This document shows, piece by piece, positions 1-8,186 of a stretch of DNA of 64,000 nt (position 1 is its first letter; the number at the start of each line of letters is the position of its first letter). This DNA comes from an uncultured Aquimarina sp. (GTDB taxonomy: Bacteria > Bacteroidota > Bacteroidia > Flavobacteriales > Flavobacteriaceae), in assembly GCF_947495315.1 (NCBI RefSeq), contig NZ_CANLYD010000006.1, positions 310,001-374,000 of the forward strand, in the 5' to 3' direction. The notes beneath the pieces are model-generated. The model saw nothing but the letters and a program-made list of their open reading frames with translations. It was not told the DNA's origin and did not search any database. The position numbers were made by a program, and so were the translations under genes.

Positions 1-1
1 A

Positions 2-361
2 GATGTATTTAGTACAAATGATAATAATCTTTTATTTGATCAGATTTCAAAACTAGTTACGGATACAAAATTATATCTCGAACCAGATGTTTCTTTAGTA
101 AAGCTTAGTAAACTGTTAGGAAAAAGCACACAAATTACTTCGTCGGTTATCAATCAATATGCTAAACGAAATTTTAATGATTTTATTAATCATTACCGTG
201 TTCAGGAAGCTAAGAAATTACTTTCTACTATAGAAGGTGATAAATATACTATTTCGGCTATCGCCTTTGATATAGGCTTTAGCAGCCTTTCTTCTTTTAA
301 CAGTGCATTTAAGAAGTTTGAAGGAATGACTCCATCTAAATACAGAAAAGACAAAGCTTAG
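2..361 (+). CDS. AraC-family regulator, C-terminal part (cut by window edge)
   Basis: The reading frame enters from the left edge and stops at 361; about 119 codons are visible. The visible part is an AraC/XylS DNA-binding domain with two helix-turn-helix units: the first around LSKLLGKSTQITSSVIN, the second around ISAIAFDIGFSSLSSFNSAF, ending in the usual GMTPSKYRK tail. The spacing and the conserved P-S-K-Y-R end are typical of the family. The sensory N-terminal part lies outside the window, so the ligand and target genes cannot be named. In Flavobacteriaceae such tails often follow a membrane domain, as in the gene at 13768-14862, but that is not visible here. Confidence 0.85.
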   Translation, partial: DVFSTNDNNLLFDQISKLVTDTKLYLEPDVSLVKLSKLLGKSTQITSSVINQYAKRNFNDFINHYRVQEAKKLLSTIEGDKYTISAIAFDIGFSSLSSFNSAFKKFEGMTPSKYRKDKA

Positions 362-426
362 CTTCAGTGATTTACGCAAATAAGGACAGGTTTTTTATAA
401 TAAATTGAAAATAAGTTAATTAATAT

Positions 427-457
427 GTTGTATATCGAAAAAAAGGGGTCACTTTTG
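427..457 (+). promoter_or_regulatory. Candidate Bacteroidota promoter of the cold-shock gene
   Basis: A TTG at 428-430 is followed after 19 nt by CACTTTTG (450-457), close to the Bacteroidota -7 consensus TAnnTTTG. It lies about 40 nt upstream of the cold-shock start, which leaves a short AT-rich leader. This is a pattern match only; the first base of the -7 box deviates. Confidence 0.4.
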
Positions 458-494
458 CACTTTAAAAACAATATTTTAATTTAATTACATTACA

Positions 495-686
495 ATGAAT
501 AAAGGAACAGTAAAATTCTTCAATGACGCTAAAGGTTTTGGATTTATCACTGAAGAAGGTGCTAACAAAGATCACTTTGTACACATTTCTGGATTAGTAG
601 ACGAAGTTCGTGAAGGCGATACTGTAGAATTTGATCTACAAGAAGGAAACAAAGGATTAAACGCAGTGAACGTAAAAGTTATCTAA
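495..686 (+). CDS. Cold-shock protein, CspA family
   Basis: A 63-residue single-domain OB-fold nucleic-acid chaperone. It opens with NKGTVKFFN, carries the RNP1 motif KGFGFI (residues 13-18) and an RNP2-type FVHIS (28-32), and has the acidic composition usual for CspA. The length is slightly short of the classic 66-70 residues, as is common in Bacteroidota. In the cell it binds single-stranded RNA and DNA and melts RNA structure, typically during cold or stationary phase. It stands alone between its own promoter candidate and a strong terminator, so it is probably monocistronic. Confidence 0.95.
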   Translation: MNKGTVKFFNDAKGFGFITEEGANKDHFVHISGLVDEVREGDTVEFDLQEGNKGLNAVNVKVI

Positions 687-713
687 TACATACATATACT
701 TTCAAGTTTAATG

Positions 714-744
714 AAAAGCCCATCAATATTGATGGGCTTTTTTT
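714..744 (+). terminator. Rho-independent terminator after the cold-shock gene
   Basis: A perfect inverted repeat (AAAGCCCATCA/TGATGGGCTTT around a 4-nt AATA/TATT centre) is followed directly by a T run. It lies 28 nt after the cold-shock stop codon and is the clearest intrinsic terminator in the first 10 kb. Confidence 0.9.
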
Positions 745-750
745 ATGATC

Positions 751-816
751 TTATTCCTTCAATTGTAATTCCTTTAATTTTAGGAAAATATCAATAGCTT
801 CTTTTTGTTGCGCCGT
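751..816 (-). pseudogene. 3' remnant of the CxxCH-protein gene (copy of 8187-8253)
   Basis: On the minus strand this stretch translates to TAQQKEAIDIFLKLKELQLKE followed by a stop codon. That is one residue different from the C-terminus of the intact protein at 8187-8600. DNA identity over 745-810 versus 8181-8246 is about 92 percent (5 differences in 66 by eye), then it drops abruptly. No start or upstream coding part is present. It is therefore a duplicated 3' end, sitting directly behind the cold-shock terminator. Confidence 0.85.
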
Positions 817-1039
817 ATGAGGTCATTACGATCGACTTTTATCCATGAGACCCCAAAAATTAAAAGTTTTGATAGGACGCCCCAAGATTGGCTTCATACA
901 AAAATTGACAAAATGCTACGGAAGCTAGAAAATCAATAGCATGTATTTACAAATATTTGTCAATCGTACAACTCCAAAAAAAAAAGCATTAATGATAATC
1001 CTAAGCTTAAAATCAACCTAGCTTACCTGATATATGTCA
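817..1039. other. Intergenic stretch with no recognisable gene
   Basis: AT-rich sequence between the gene remnant and the next promoter. I see no open frame with family resemblance, no hairpin with a T run and no repeat of other parts of the window. Confidence 0.5.
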
Positions 1040-1070
1040 TTGACTCATAATTAGATAGATAGTAGCTTTG
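1040..1070 (+). promoter_or_regulatory. Bacteroidota-type promoter upstream of the barrel pseudogene
   Basis: TTG at 1040-1042, a 20-nt spacer, then TAGCTTTG at 1063-1070, an exact match to TAnnTTTG. The start codon follows 27 nt later. This is one of the best promoter matches in the window even though the gene it serves is interrupted. Confidence 0.6.
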
Positions 1071-1097
1071 ATCTTCGAACTATTGATCTAATTAATT

Positions 1098-1706
1098 ATG
1101 AAAAATAAAGTAATTGTCTTAGGTATATTCACTTTCTGCATTTTTTTATCGGCTAAAGTTTTTGCCCAGACCGAACAAACCGAAAAGCAAAAAGTTGATC
1201 GCCCACATACCATAGGAAGTATTCTGAGGGTTATTGCCAATGCTTTAGACGATCCTGATCATTTCTACAATCTAAGTTATGGGTGCCAATTCACAGAAAA
1301 AGACAACATAATAGTGGATTTATCAACTTGGACTTATGACGAACCTTTAGGTGAATATGGGGCTGCGGATGAATTCTATCCAGGTGATGTAAAGGCATTC
1401 GGTATTGGATTTGGGTATCAACGATTCCTCTGGAAGAAATCATTTGCAACAATACATGCGACCAACTTTCTGCAGAAATTCCGTGATGCAGAAGGTGAAA
1501 AAATCCAAACTGGGTATCAGTTATATCTTCAACTTATTGTAGGCTACCATTTTGAATTCTTTAAAAAACGTTGGTATGTAGAACCTGCTTATTCGTTTAG
1601 ATATTAGCCTATTAATACTAATTTTCCCGAAGCTTTTGCGGCAATTGAAAGAGGAAAAAATAATTATATAATAGAGCCTAGTCTAAATTTTGGCCTTAGA
1701 TTTTGA
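1098..1706 (+). pseudogene. Outer-membrane beta-barrel protein, interrupted by an in-frame stop
   Basis: The frame opens with a signal peptide ending in KVFAQ (about residue 24) and continues with alternating aromatic strands typical of a small outer-membrane barrel. It is stopped by TAG at 1605-1607, right after YVEPAYSFRY. The same frame stays open after that stop for 32 more codons and ends in EPSLNFGLRF before TGA at 1704. A terminal aromatic residue on a final beta strand is the usual end of such barrels. A single nonsense change (for example CAG or TGG to TAG) therefore explains the break. The product would be a roughly 200-residue surface protein of unknown role. A sequencing error is an alternative explanation. 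Confidence 0.8.
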
Positions 1707-1750
1707 TAACCAAATTACGTACTGAATAATTAAAGCAAAATACAATTATT

Positions 1751-2222
1751 ATGAAAAAATCATTTTTAACAAGCTTGATTCTTCTTGCAACTATCTTTAG
1801 TATATCGGCACAAAACGAATCAGGTAATACACAACCTAGGTTTGAAGTTAAAGTAATTACCAGTGTAGAATCTATAGTTCCCCTTGGATTAGGTCGCTCG
1901 CGCCTTATTTCTTCAAATGTAGCTCGTGATTATAAGGAATTCTCATCTGAACAAACGGAAGAAGATAACACCCGAAACAAATCGAAACGATATCCGTGTT
2001 AAGGATTTTGAAGAAACAAAACTATTGAACTTCTATAACATAGCAGGTATACGTTTTCAAAATATTGCTGCCAATGACGCCGTAATATCCTCAAAGTTAA
2101 CAGCTATGTTAGTAGGTGGATGGGATTTGATATTTGTCACCAGTGCCGTAGAAACTGATGCTGGAGAAAAAGATGGACAAGGTATATTTATAACACGCTA
2201 TATTTTTAAAAGGCGGCTATAA
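1751..2222 (+). pseudogene. Conserved exported flavobacterial protein, frameshifted
   Basis: Two overlapping frames make up one protein. The first (1751-2002) gives a signal peptide ending in SISAQ and the segment ESIVPLGLGRSRLISS. The second (to 2222) gives KLLNFYNIAGIRFQNIAAND and the end GIFITRYIFKRRL. I recall small exported flavobacterial proteins with exactly this order (VESIVPxGxGRSR, then KLLNFxxxxGINFxNIAxNDAxI, then a Gly-Trp-Glu-Leu-type strand and ITRYIF end), so one indel near 1960-1985 has split the gene. The function of the family is unknown. It lies 45 nt behind the barrel pseudogene, so two neighbouring genes are broken. Confidence 0.78.
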
Positions 2223-2291
2223 TAACATTCTGAAATATGGGAATTGAAAACTTTAAATCATCAATCCTCTATTCAACGAAAAGGAATTAAC

Positions 2292-2912
2292 ATGAATTTT
2301 TTTCTCTCTAACATATCGTCAAGAAAAGCTGCAATAGTTGTAGGGATTGCATTTATTACCTCTGTTTTTATCGTAACCTTAGTTGATGATTTTCTCTTGG
2401 CAAATTTTGTTGTGCCTGGAGATACTGAAGCTTTGGCCAGAGATATAGAGGCTAATAAGAAGCTGTTTGGTTTTGCGGTTATTGGCTATCTACTTGTACT
2501 TGTCTTAGATTCTATTATTGGTCTCGCACTTTATGTAGTTCTTAAGCCAGCCAATAAAAACCTAGCATCGGTTACCGGAGCGCTTAGGCTGCTATATGCT
2601 TTTTCATTGATAATTGGACTATTTGCTTTGGTTTTTCAAATTATTGATGTTTATAGCTATGAGTCTATAAAACTTTTTGGATACCTGTTTTTTGCGTTGC
2701 ACATCCTTGTGCTTGGTTATTCGGTTTTCAAGTCTGGATATATACCTAAAAGCCTTGGTGTATTATTAATGTTTGCATCGTTCACATACGTTGTTTTTTT
2801 TGTAGAAATAAACCTACCTAAAACAATCAAGGTAAGTATTATGGTGATTATGGCTCTTGCGGAACTTTTACTTAGTATATGGCTTGTAGCGAAAAGAAAG
2901 AAACTACCTTAA
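2292..2912 (+). CDS. DUF4386-like integral membrane protein
   Basis: About 206 residues with six likely membrane helices separated by short loops, in the arrangement of the DUF4386 family. I chose the ATG at 2292 because AAGGAATT lies just upstream and the first 16 residues of the longer frame (start 2244) are polar and unlike the family. The family has no known activity. The next gene, 12 nt downstream, is also DUF4386, so the two are probably cotranscribed and may form a hetero-oligomer, which is inference. Confidence 0.75.
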   Translation: MNFFLSNISSRKAAIVVGIAFITSVFIVTLVDDFLLANFVVPGDTEALARDIEANKKLFGFAVIGYLLVLVLDSIIGLALYVVLKPANKNLASVTGALRLLYAFSLIIGLFALVFQIIDVYSYESIKLFGYLFFALHILVLGYSVFKSGYIPKSLGVLLMFASFTYVVFFVEINLPKTIKVSIMVIMALAELLLSIWLVAKRKKLP

Positions 2913-2924
2913 AAATTAGATATT

Positions 2925-3617
2925 ATGGATTCAAATAAGCGTATAGCCAAAATTGTCGGAATATTATTTATAACTGCTACGGTTGCTTCTTCACTGAGTA
3001 TCTGGCTTACCGAACCCGTTATTGAAGCTACGAATTTGCTTGAGGCATTTTCTAATCAATCAAGTCAAATTTCAGGAGCAGCGATTCTCATGCTCATAGA
3101 TGCTATATCTGTTGTATTTATCGCGATACTATTGTTCCCTATTCTTAAAAAGAAAAGTGAAAGTTTGGCCTTGGGATATGTTGCTATGCGAATCATGGAA
3201 GGTATTCTATTCGCAGCTTATGTTTCAGTATTGTTAGCTGTTTTGTTTATAAGCAAAGAATATTCAGCCAGCAATGTTCAAGACGCAAGTAACTTAAAAC
3301 TTATAGGTCAATCTTTTTTGATTTTAGCAGAATGGACATTCGACATAGGACTCGGAATAGTTTTTACTATTTCAGCCCTTATATTGAATTACATATTATT
3401 CCGATTTGCACTCGTTCCTAGATGGTTGTCCGGTTGGGGTTTTCTTGGTGCACTTATAACAATGATCATAGTGCTATTGAAATTTTATGATATTCAAGTA
3501 GCCGAAGTTCTGGATTTTGTAATAGGAATACAAGAAATGGTTTTTGCAATATGGCTTATTATTAAAGGGTTTAATGAATCTGCAATGATTTCTGAACCTA
3601 TCAAAACAGGTCACTAA
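2925..3617 (+). CDS. DUF4386 family membrane protein
   Basis: A 230-residue protein with six predicted helices. It opens with KRIAKIVGILFITATVAS and contains the LGYVAMRIMEG segment that I associate with DUF4386, followed by the LVPRWLSGWGFLGAL helix entry. It resides in the inner membrane and has no known biochemical role. It follows the related gene at 2292-2912 by 12 nt, which points to one operon. A third, more distant DUF4386 protein lies at 17267-17914. Confidence 0.85.
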   Translation: MDSNKRIAKIVGILFITATVASSLSIWLTEPVIEATNLLEAFSNQSSQISGAAILMLIDAISVVFIAILLFPILKKKSESLALGYVAMRIMEGILFAAYVSVLLAVLFISKEYSASNVQDASNLKLIGQSFLILAEWTFDIGLGIVFTISALILNYILFRFALVPRWLSGWGFLGALITMIIVLLKFYDIQVAEVLDFVIGIQEMVFAIWLIIKGFNESAMISEPIKTGH

Positions 3618-3630
3618 TTCTAAAAAATTG

Positions 3631-3879
3631 ATGATGAAAAAATGTTTCAATTGCGATAAAAATGGTAAAAACATGTATGGCTATGCTATATGTGATTCCT
3701 GCAAGTCCAAATTACGGTTATTTACGAAGGATACCATAAAGAGATATTATTCTGAAAATCCTGAAAGTTTTCCTGAGGAAATTCAAAGAAGATTAGATGT
3801 TTTAGATAAAGATTATATCAAAAAGAGAATGAAACTTCTTCATATTCAAGAACAACTGAAGAATAGTCAAATCTCATAG
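3631..3879 (+). CDS. Small zinc-ribbon-like protein
   Basis: About 82 residues. The N-terminus holds two Cys pairs, CFNCDKNGK and CDSCKSKLR, spaced as in a small zinc ribbon, followed by a charged helical tail rich in Lys, Glu and Arg. ATG codons occur at 3631 and 3634; either could be used. No DNA-binding or enzymatic domain is recognisable. It lies 13 nt after the DUF4386 gene and 28 nt before the hydrolase gene, so it is probably in the same transcript. A metal-binding adaptor role is only a guess. Confidence 0.65.
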   Translation: MMKKCFNCDKNGKNMYGYAICDSCKSKLRLFTKDTIKRYYSENPESFPEEIQRRLDVLDKDYIKKRMKLLHIQEQLKNSQIS

Positions 3880-3907
3880 CAACCATATAGAACAAGATCT
3901 AAATAAA

Positions 3908-4816
3908 ATGAATGCATCTTATCACCCTTTTAAGTCAGAAAAAGCAAAAGAGGAATATCTTGCTTTTTATGATGAACATGCTAAACTGTGGCCTGTTCTA
4001 TCAAAAAACAAATATGTTGAAACTTCTTATGGTCAAACCTTTGTCCGAATAAGTGGTTCAGAGGATAAACCACCTTTAATTCTTTTGCCTGGGGATACTG
4101 AAAATTCACTGTCCTGGATTCCTCAGATAAAGGCGTTTTCAGCACATTATAGAACCTATGCTTTAGACAACATCTTTGATAATGGCCGTAGTATATATTC
4201 ACGTCCTTTGAAAGAACCACAAGATTTTGTTAACTGGTTAGATGAATTGTTTAGCGCACTGTATTTGAAAAATGATATTAATCTCCTGGGATTCTCATAC
4301 GGTGGATGGCAAACAAGTATGTATGCCCTTGCACATCCCGAAAGGCTTCATAAAGTTATACTTATTTCTCCCTCATCAACAGTGATGCAACCAAGAGTTA
4401 GGTACTTGATACTTGCCATAACTACTCATTTCTTCCCAATTTATTTTTTTGCAAAAAGACTAGTGTATTGGGAAAGGAAATGTTTGGTAAAACAAGGAGA
4501 AGCCGGTCGGGCTATTGCGGATCAAATGATTGAGGAGGTTGTATTGGCTGGGAAATGTTTTAAAAAAAGAAAATTTGTCAATTCGACTCTTTTGTCGGAT
4601 GATGATTTGCAAAAACTTAAAATCCCCGTATTGTACCTCATTGGGGATAAAGAAGTGTTATACGCTCCTAGTAAAGTGGTTCAACGTCTTAATAATGTAG
4701 CACCTCAAATAAAAACAATTAGTATTCCTGATGCTAGCCATGATATAACGCATTCGCAAGCAGCGATAGTAAATAAAAAGATTTTCGATTTTTTACAAGA
4801 GGAATACGGTTTATAA
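3908..4816 (+). CDS. Alpha/beta-hydrolase fold protein
   Basis: A 302-residue hydrolase with the oxyanion-loop strand LILLPGDTEN (57-66), nucleophile elbow GFSYGG (Ser130), acid Asp247 in LIGDKE and His278 in DASHD, so the catalytic triad is complete. The substrate is unknown. There is no signal peptide. The damaged paralogue at 7503-8173 matches it from SYHPFKSEKAKEEYL onward but carries an extra hydrophobic N-terminal region of about 60 residues, so this copy may be a 5'-shortened version that became soluble. Confidence 0.85.
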   Translation: MNASYHPFKSEKAKEEYLAFYDEHAKLWPVLSKNKYVETSYGQTFVRISGSEDKPPLILLPGDTENSLSWIPQIKAFSAHYRTYALDNIFDNGRSIYSRPLKEPQDFVNWLDELFSALYLKNDINLLGFSYGGWQTSMYALAHPERLHKVILISPSSTVMQPRVRYLILAITTHFFPIYFFAKRLVYWERKCLVKQGEAGRAIADQMIEEVVLAGKCFKKRKFVNSTLLSDDDLQKLKIPVLYLIGDKEVLYAPSKVVQRLNNVAPQIKTISIPDASHDITHSQAAIVNKKIFDFLQEEYGL

Positions 4817-4917
4817 ACAAGCCAGCCAATATTATTTTTCAAAGGGAAAAGTTCGAATGATAAAAATCATTGTTTAATAAAATTTTCAATTCTAACTTTC
4901 TGAAAAGTATAGAAATC

Positions 4918-5469
4918 ATGAAAAAATTTGTAACAATCTTATTTATTCTGATAATAAACTTTTCTTATTGTCAGACAAAAGATCCATCAACTAACAGCAC
5001 AACTATAGGTTTTGAGCTAGATGCATTACCATATATTACCGGAGGATATTACGGCTCGGTTTGGGTTGGTCATAATCATTTTAGATACAGAGCGGTAATT
5101 GCAAAAGCAGAAACGCCAGACTTTATTTTAGAAGATGGTTTTACCAATAATGAAATTAAAGCTTATGCAGCTATTGTAGATTACTTTTTTAAACCTGACT
5201 TAAAAGGTTGGTGGATAGGAACTGGCTTAGAGTATTGGGATGCCAGTATACAAACGGATGCAGAGATAAATACAGTAGAATACAACAACACAGTATTTAC
5301 TTTAGGTGGAGGTTATGTTTGGAAGTTTTATAAAAATTTCTATTTGAACCCTTGGGTTGCTGGGCATTTAAGAATAGCTGGAGATAAAGACGTCATAGTA
5401 GATCAAAAGACGTTTGAAACCAAACTATTTATCCCTGAAGTATCCTTAAAATTAGGCTGGCATTTCTAA
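4918..5469 (+). CDS. Outer-membrane beta-barrel-like exported protein
   Basis: About 183 residues from the ATG at 4918, which begins a clean signal peptide (MKKFVTILFILIINFSYCQ); the longer frame from 4870 adds a polar extension and is less likely. The mature part alternates aromatic strands (GGYYGSVWVGHNHFRYR, KGWWIGTGLEYWD) and ends in LKLGWHF, a terminal Phe as expected for insertion by the BAM complex. No enzyme motif is visible. It is followed 16 nt later by the Tat-exported nitroreductase-like gene. Confidence 0.72.
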   Translation: MKKFVTILFILIINFSYCQTKDPSTNSTTIGFELDALPYITGGYYGSVWVGHNHFRYRAVIAKAETPDFILEDGFTNNEIKAYAAIVDYFFKPDLKGWWIGTGLEYWDASIQTDAEINTVEYNNTVFTLGGGYVWKFYKNFYLNPWVAGHLRIAGDKDVIVDQKTFETKLFIPEVSLKLGWHF

Positions 5470-5485
5470 TAATAGACGATAAATC

Positions 5486-6583
5486 ATGAAAAGAAGAAAG
5501 TTTATTACTCTTGCGGGAGCAGGAACTATTGTTATTGGTGGATCGGTGTATTTTTTAAACAACAACTATCAGAATAATAAATACGAAGATAGAATTAATG
5601 AGATATGGAGTCATTCAACCAAATTTTCTGGATCGAATAATGAAGTGATGAAAGAATTGGTAAGATATGCCACTTTAGCAGCTAATAGCCATAATACACA
5701 GCCTTGGTTATTCAAAATAGGGAACCGTAGTATCAGTATATCTCCCGATTTTAGTCGCAGATGTCCGGTGGTCGACCCAGACGATCATCATGTATATGCA
5801 AGTCTTGGTTGTGCTACAGAAAACATTGTACACGCAGCTAAAGCCTTTGGATTGAAGGCCAACGTTAGCGTTCAAAATAAGATGATTGAAGTAGATTTTG
5901 AGCCCATATCAATTAAGAAAACCGAATTGTTTCAGGCCATACCCAAAAGACAATGTACAAAAGTTACATATGATGGAAAGAAAGTAGCTGGAAATGAGCT
6001 AAAGATATTGGAAATGTCCGCTCAAGATGAAGGGATATCCACGCAACTATTTACTGATAAAAAGGATATGGAAACCATCCTGGAATATTTAGTTGAAGGA
6101 AACAGTGCTCAAATGAGAGATAAAGCTTTTGTAAAAGAACTCAAAGATTGGATACGATTTAATCCTTCTGAAGCTATAAAATATAGCGATGGATTATATT
6201 CTGCAGTGTCTGGAAATCCTACCTCGCCATCCTGGCTAGGAAATTTCATCTTTAATATGGCTTTTACGGAAAAGTCGGAAAATGATAAATATATGGAACA
6301 AATGAGAAGCTCTGCAGGTGCGATAGCTTTTATTTCAGAACAAGATACTATTGAACACTGGATTAAAGCTGGAAGAAGTTATCAGCGTTTTGCCTTACAA
6401 GCTACAGCTTTAGGGTTAAAGCATGCCTTTATAAATCAACCTGTTGAAGTACCTCAAGTAAGAGCTCAATTTGCAGACTATTTGGGCATTGGAGAGCGCC
6501 GAACAGATTTACTGGTGCGTTTTGGGTATGGCCCTGAAATGCCAAAATCGCTACGTCGTCCTGTAAATGAAGTCATTATCTAA
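5486..6583 (+). CDS. Tat-exported nitroreductase-family protein (Acg-like)
   Basis: A 365-residue protein opening with the twin-arginine signal RRKFITLAGAG and a hydrophobic stretch. Around residues 62-74 it has AANSHNTQPWLF, the Asn-Thr-Gln-Pro-Trp flavin-contact motif of nitroreductases, followed by RRCPVVDPDDHHVYASLGCA, reminiscent of the Acg-type subfamily in which flavin sequestration rather than catalysis has been proposed. It should fold with FMN in the cytoplasm and be exported to the periplasm. It overlaps the next frame by 17 nt, which supports translational coupling. Confidence 0.8.
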   Translation: MKRRKFITLAGAGTIVIGGSVYFLNNNYQNNKYEDRINEIWSHSTKFSGSNNEVMKELVRYATLAANSHNTQPWLFKIGNRSISISPDFSRRCPVVDPDDHHVYASLGCATENIVHAAKAFGLKANVSVQNKMIEVDFEPISIKKTELFQAIPKRQCTKVTYDGKKVAGNELKILEMSAQDEGISTQLFTDKKDMETILEYLVEGNSAQMRDKAFVKELKDWIRFNPSEAIKYSDGLYSAVSGNPTSPSWLGNFIFNMAFTEKSENDKYMEQMRSSAGAIAFISEQDTIEHWIKAGRSYQRFALQATALGLKHAFINQPVEVPQVRAQFADYLGIGERRTDLLVRFGYGPEMPKSLRRPVNEVII

Positions 6584-7502
6584 AATTACAAGTACCAATG
6601 TCGTTATGCGTAGAAAAACTAACATTCTAGGTGTCTTACAAGCTTTTGTGGGATTAGGTGCCATCTCTGCAGGACTTTTTTTGCTTATCGATCCTTCGGG
6701 AGAAAGTTTAGGATATCCCATAGAAATGCTTGAGCATTCACCATTCCGAGATTTCTTTATTCCGGGTCTTGTACTATTTACCGTCAACGGTCTCTTTCAT
6801 ATTCTGGGAGCTTGGGCTTCGTTTACTAAACAATGGTATGCTGGAAAACTCGGTTTAGGTCTTGGACTGTTTCTCGTGGCATGGATAATTATCCAGGTCT
6901 GTTTCATTCGAAGCACTCATTTCTTACATTTTTTGTATTTGGGCATTGGTATTATAGAGATAGTTATTGCTTCTAAAATTGGTTCAAGTCTAAAAAAAAA
7001 AATCAAGGCCCAAAGAAGCAACAGTATCCCAAAAGGATCTCTGATATCACAGAAATTTGATGACTTTCATTATTGCGATTCATTTTCGATAGTTATACAA
7101 AGTGATGATTCTATAGATACTATCACTACTGAAATTTTCAAAACGCCTAAATGGGCAGATTTACTTATGGGTATGAGAAATGCAATGTTTAGTCTTTTTG
7201 GTTTAGACAAAGGTGGTTATAAGGATCGTAGGTACATTGCAGATTATTATCCTGTGGGTTCTAGAGCAGTTTACTTTACTGTTATCGACAGAAACGATAA
7301 TGAAATTGTCACTGCAGAGAATGATAAACATTTAGATTTTAGGATTTCTGTGTTTGAAAATGAAGAAGAACATAATAGAAGAATTCATTTAACGACTTTA
7401 GTAAAATATCATAATACCTTAGGACGCTTCTATTTTTTTATTATAAGAGCGTTTCACAGAAGAATAGTTGTTGGTTTGTTGAAAAGATTAATGAAGAAGT
7501 AA
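6567..7502 (+). CDS. Four-helix membrane domain fused to a DUF2867 domain
   Basis: A 311-residue protein. Residues about 20-135 form four membrane helices (the first around ILGVLQAFVGLGAISAG). The C-terminal half matches DUF2867: FKTPKWADLLMGMRNAMF, then YYPVGSRAVYFTVIDRND, AENDKHLDFR and a final GRFYFFIIRAFHRRIV. DUF2867 is of unknown function and is often found alone or attached to NAD-binding proteins; the membrane fusion would anchor it. ATG at 6606 is an alternative start that would remove the overlap with the preceding gene. The stop at 7502 is directly followed by the next ATG. Confidence 0.75.
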   Translation: MKSLSKITSTNVVMRRKTNILGVLQAFVGLGAISAGLFLLIDPSGESLGYPIEMLEHSPFRDFFIPGLVLFTVNGLFHILGAWASFTKQWYAGKLGLGLGLFLVAWIIIQVCFIRSTHFLHFLYLGIGIIEIVIASKIGSSLKKKIKAQRSNSIPKGSLISQKFDDFHYCDSFSIVIQSDDSIDTITTEIFKTPKWADLLMGMRNAMFSLFGLDKGGYKDRRYIADYYPVGSRAVYFTVIDRNDNEIVTAENDKHLDFRISVFENEEEHNRRIHLTTLVKYHNTLGRFYFFIIRAFHRRIVVGLLKRLMKK

Positions 7503-8173
7503 ATGGTATACAGCGGTATAATCTTTATTATTATTGGTCTTGGATTGAGTCCATTTGTTTTTGTGCATAATTATAAAATGAACGACTCCATTTGGATTAG
7601 CCTCGGTATCATTCTGTCCATCACTATTCCATTCGTTATTGTAGGAGTTCTCTTTATCGTGAGTCATTTTCTTAAGAAAAAAGAATCCTATCACCCTTTT
7701 AAGTCAGAAAAAGCAAAAGAAGAATATCTTGATTTTTATGATGAACATGCTAAAATGTGGCCTGCTCCATCAAAAAATAAATATATTGAAACTTCTTATG
7801 GTCAAACCTTTGTCCGGATAAGTGGTCCAAAAGATAAACCACCTTTAATTCTTTTGCCTGGAGATACTGAAAATTCACTTTCTTGGATACCTTAGACAAA
7901 GGAGTTTTCGGAACATTATAAAACATATGCAATAGACTACATCTTTGATAACCTACTGTTTTAACGGATGATGATTTGCAAAAACTGAAAGCTCCTGTAT
8001 TGTACCTTATTAGGGGTAAAGAAGTTTTGTATTCTCCTGATAAAGTTGTTCAGCGCCTTAATGATGTTGCACCTCAAATAAAAACAATAGTTATTCCTGA
8101 TGCCAGCCATGATATAACTCATTCGCAAGCAGAGATAGTAAATAAAAAGATTCTTGCTTTTTTTAGCTTTTGA
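7503..8173 (+). pseudogene. Degraded paralogue of the alpha/beta hydrolase, with a membrane N-terminus
   Basis: The frame starts directly after the previous stop with two hydrophobic helices (residues about 4-56), then follows the 3908 hydrolase closely from SYHPFKSEKAKEEYL. A TAG replaces the CAG codon of the intact copy at about 7894. Past that, matching sequence continues to about 7955, then about 400 bp present in the other copy (roughly 4183-4583) are missing, including the nucleophile GFSYG. It resumes at QKLKAPVLYLI and runs through DASHDITHSQ to 8173. Nonsense plus deletion means no active enzyme is made; at best a membrane stub. Confidence 0.9.
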
Positions 8174-8186
8174 CTGGTTAATGATC

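Noticed and set aside
817-8180. Integrative element with integrase
   Set aside because: Repeated gene ends are present but no integrase, relaxase or phage gene is found, so I only report a flanked segment.
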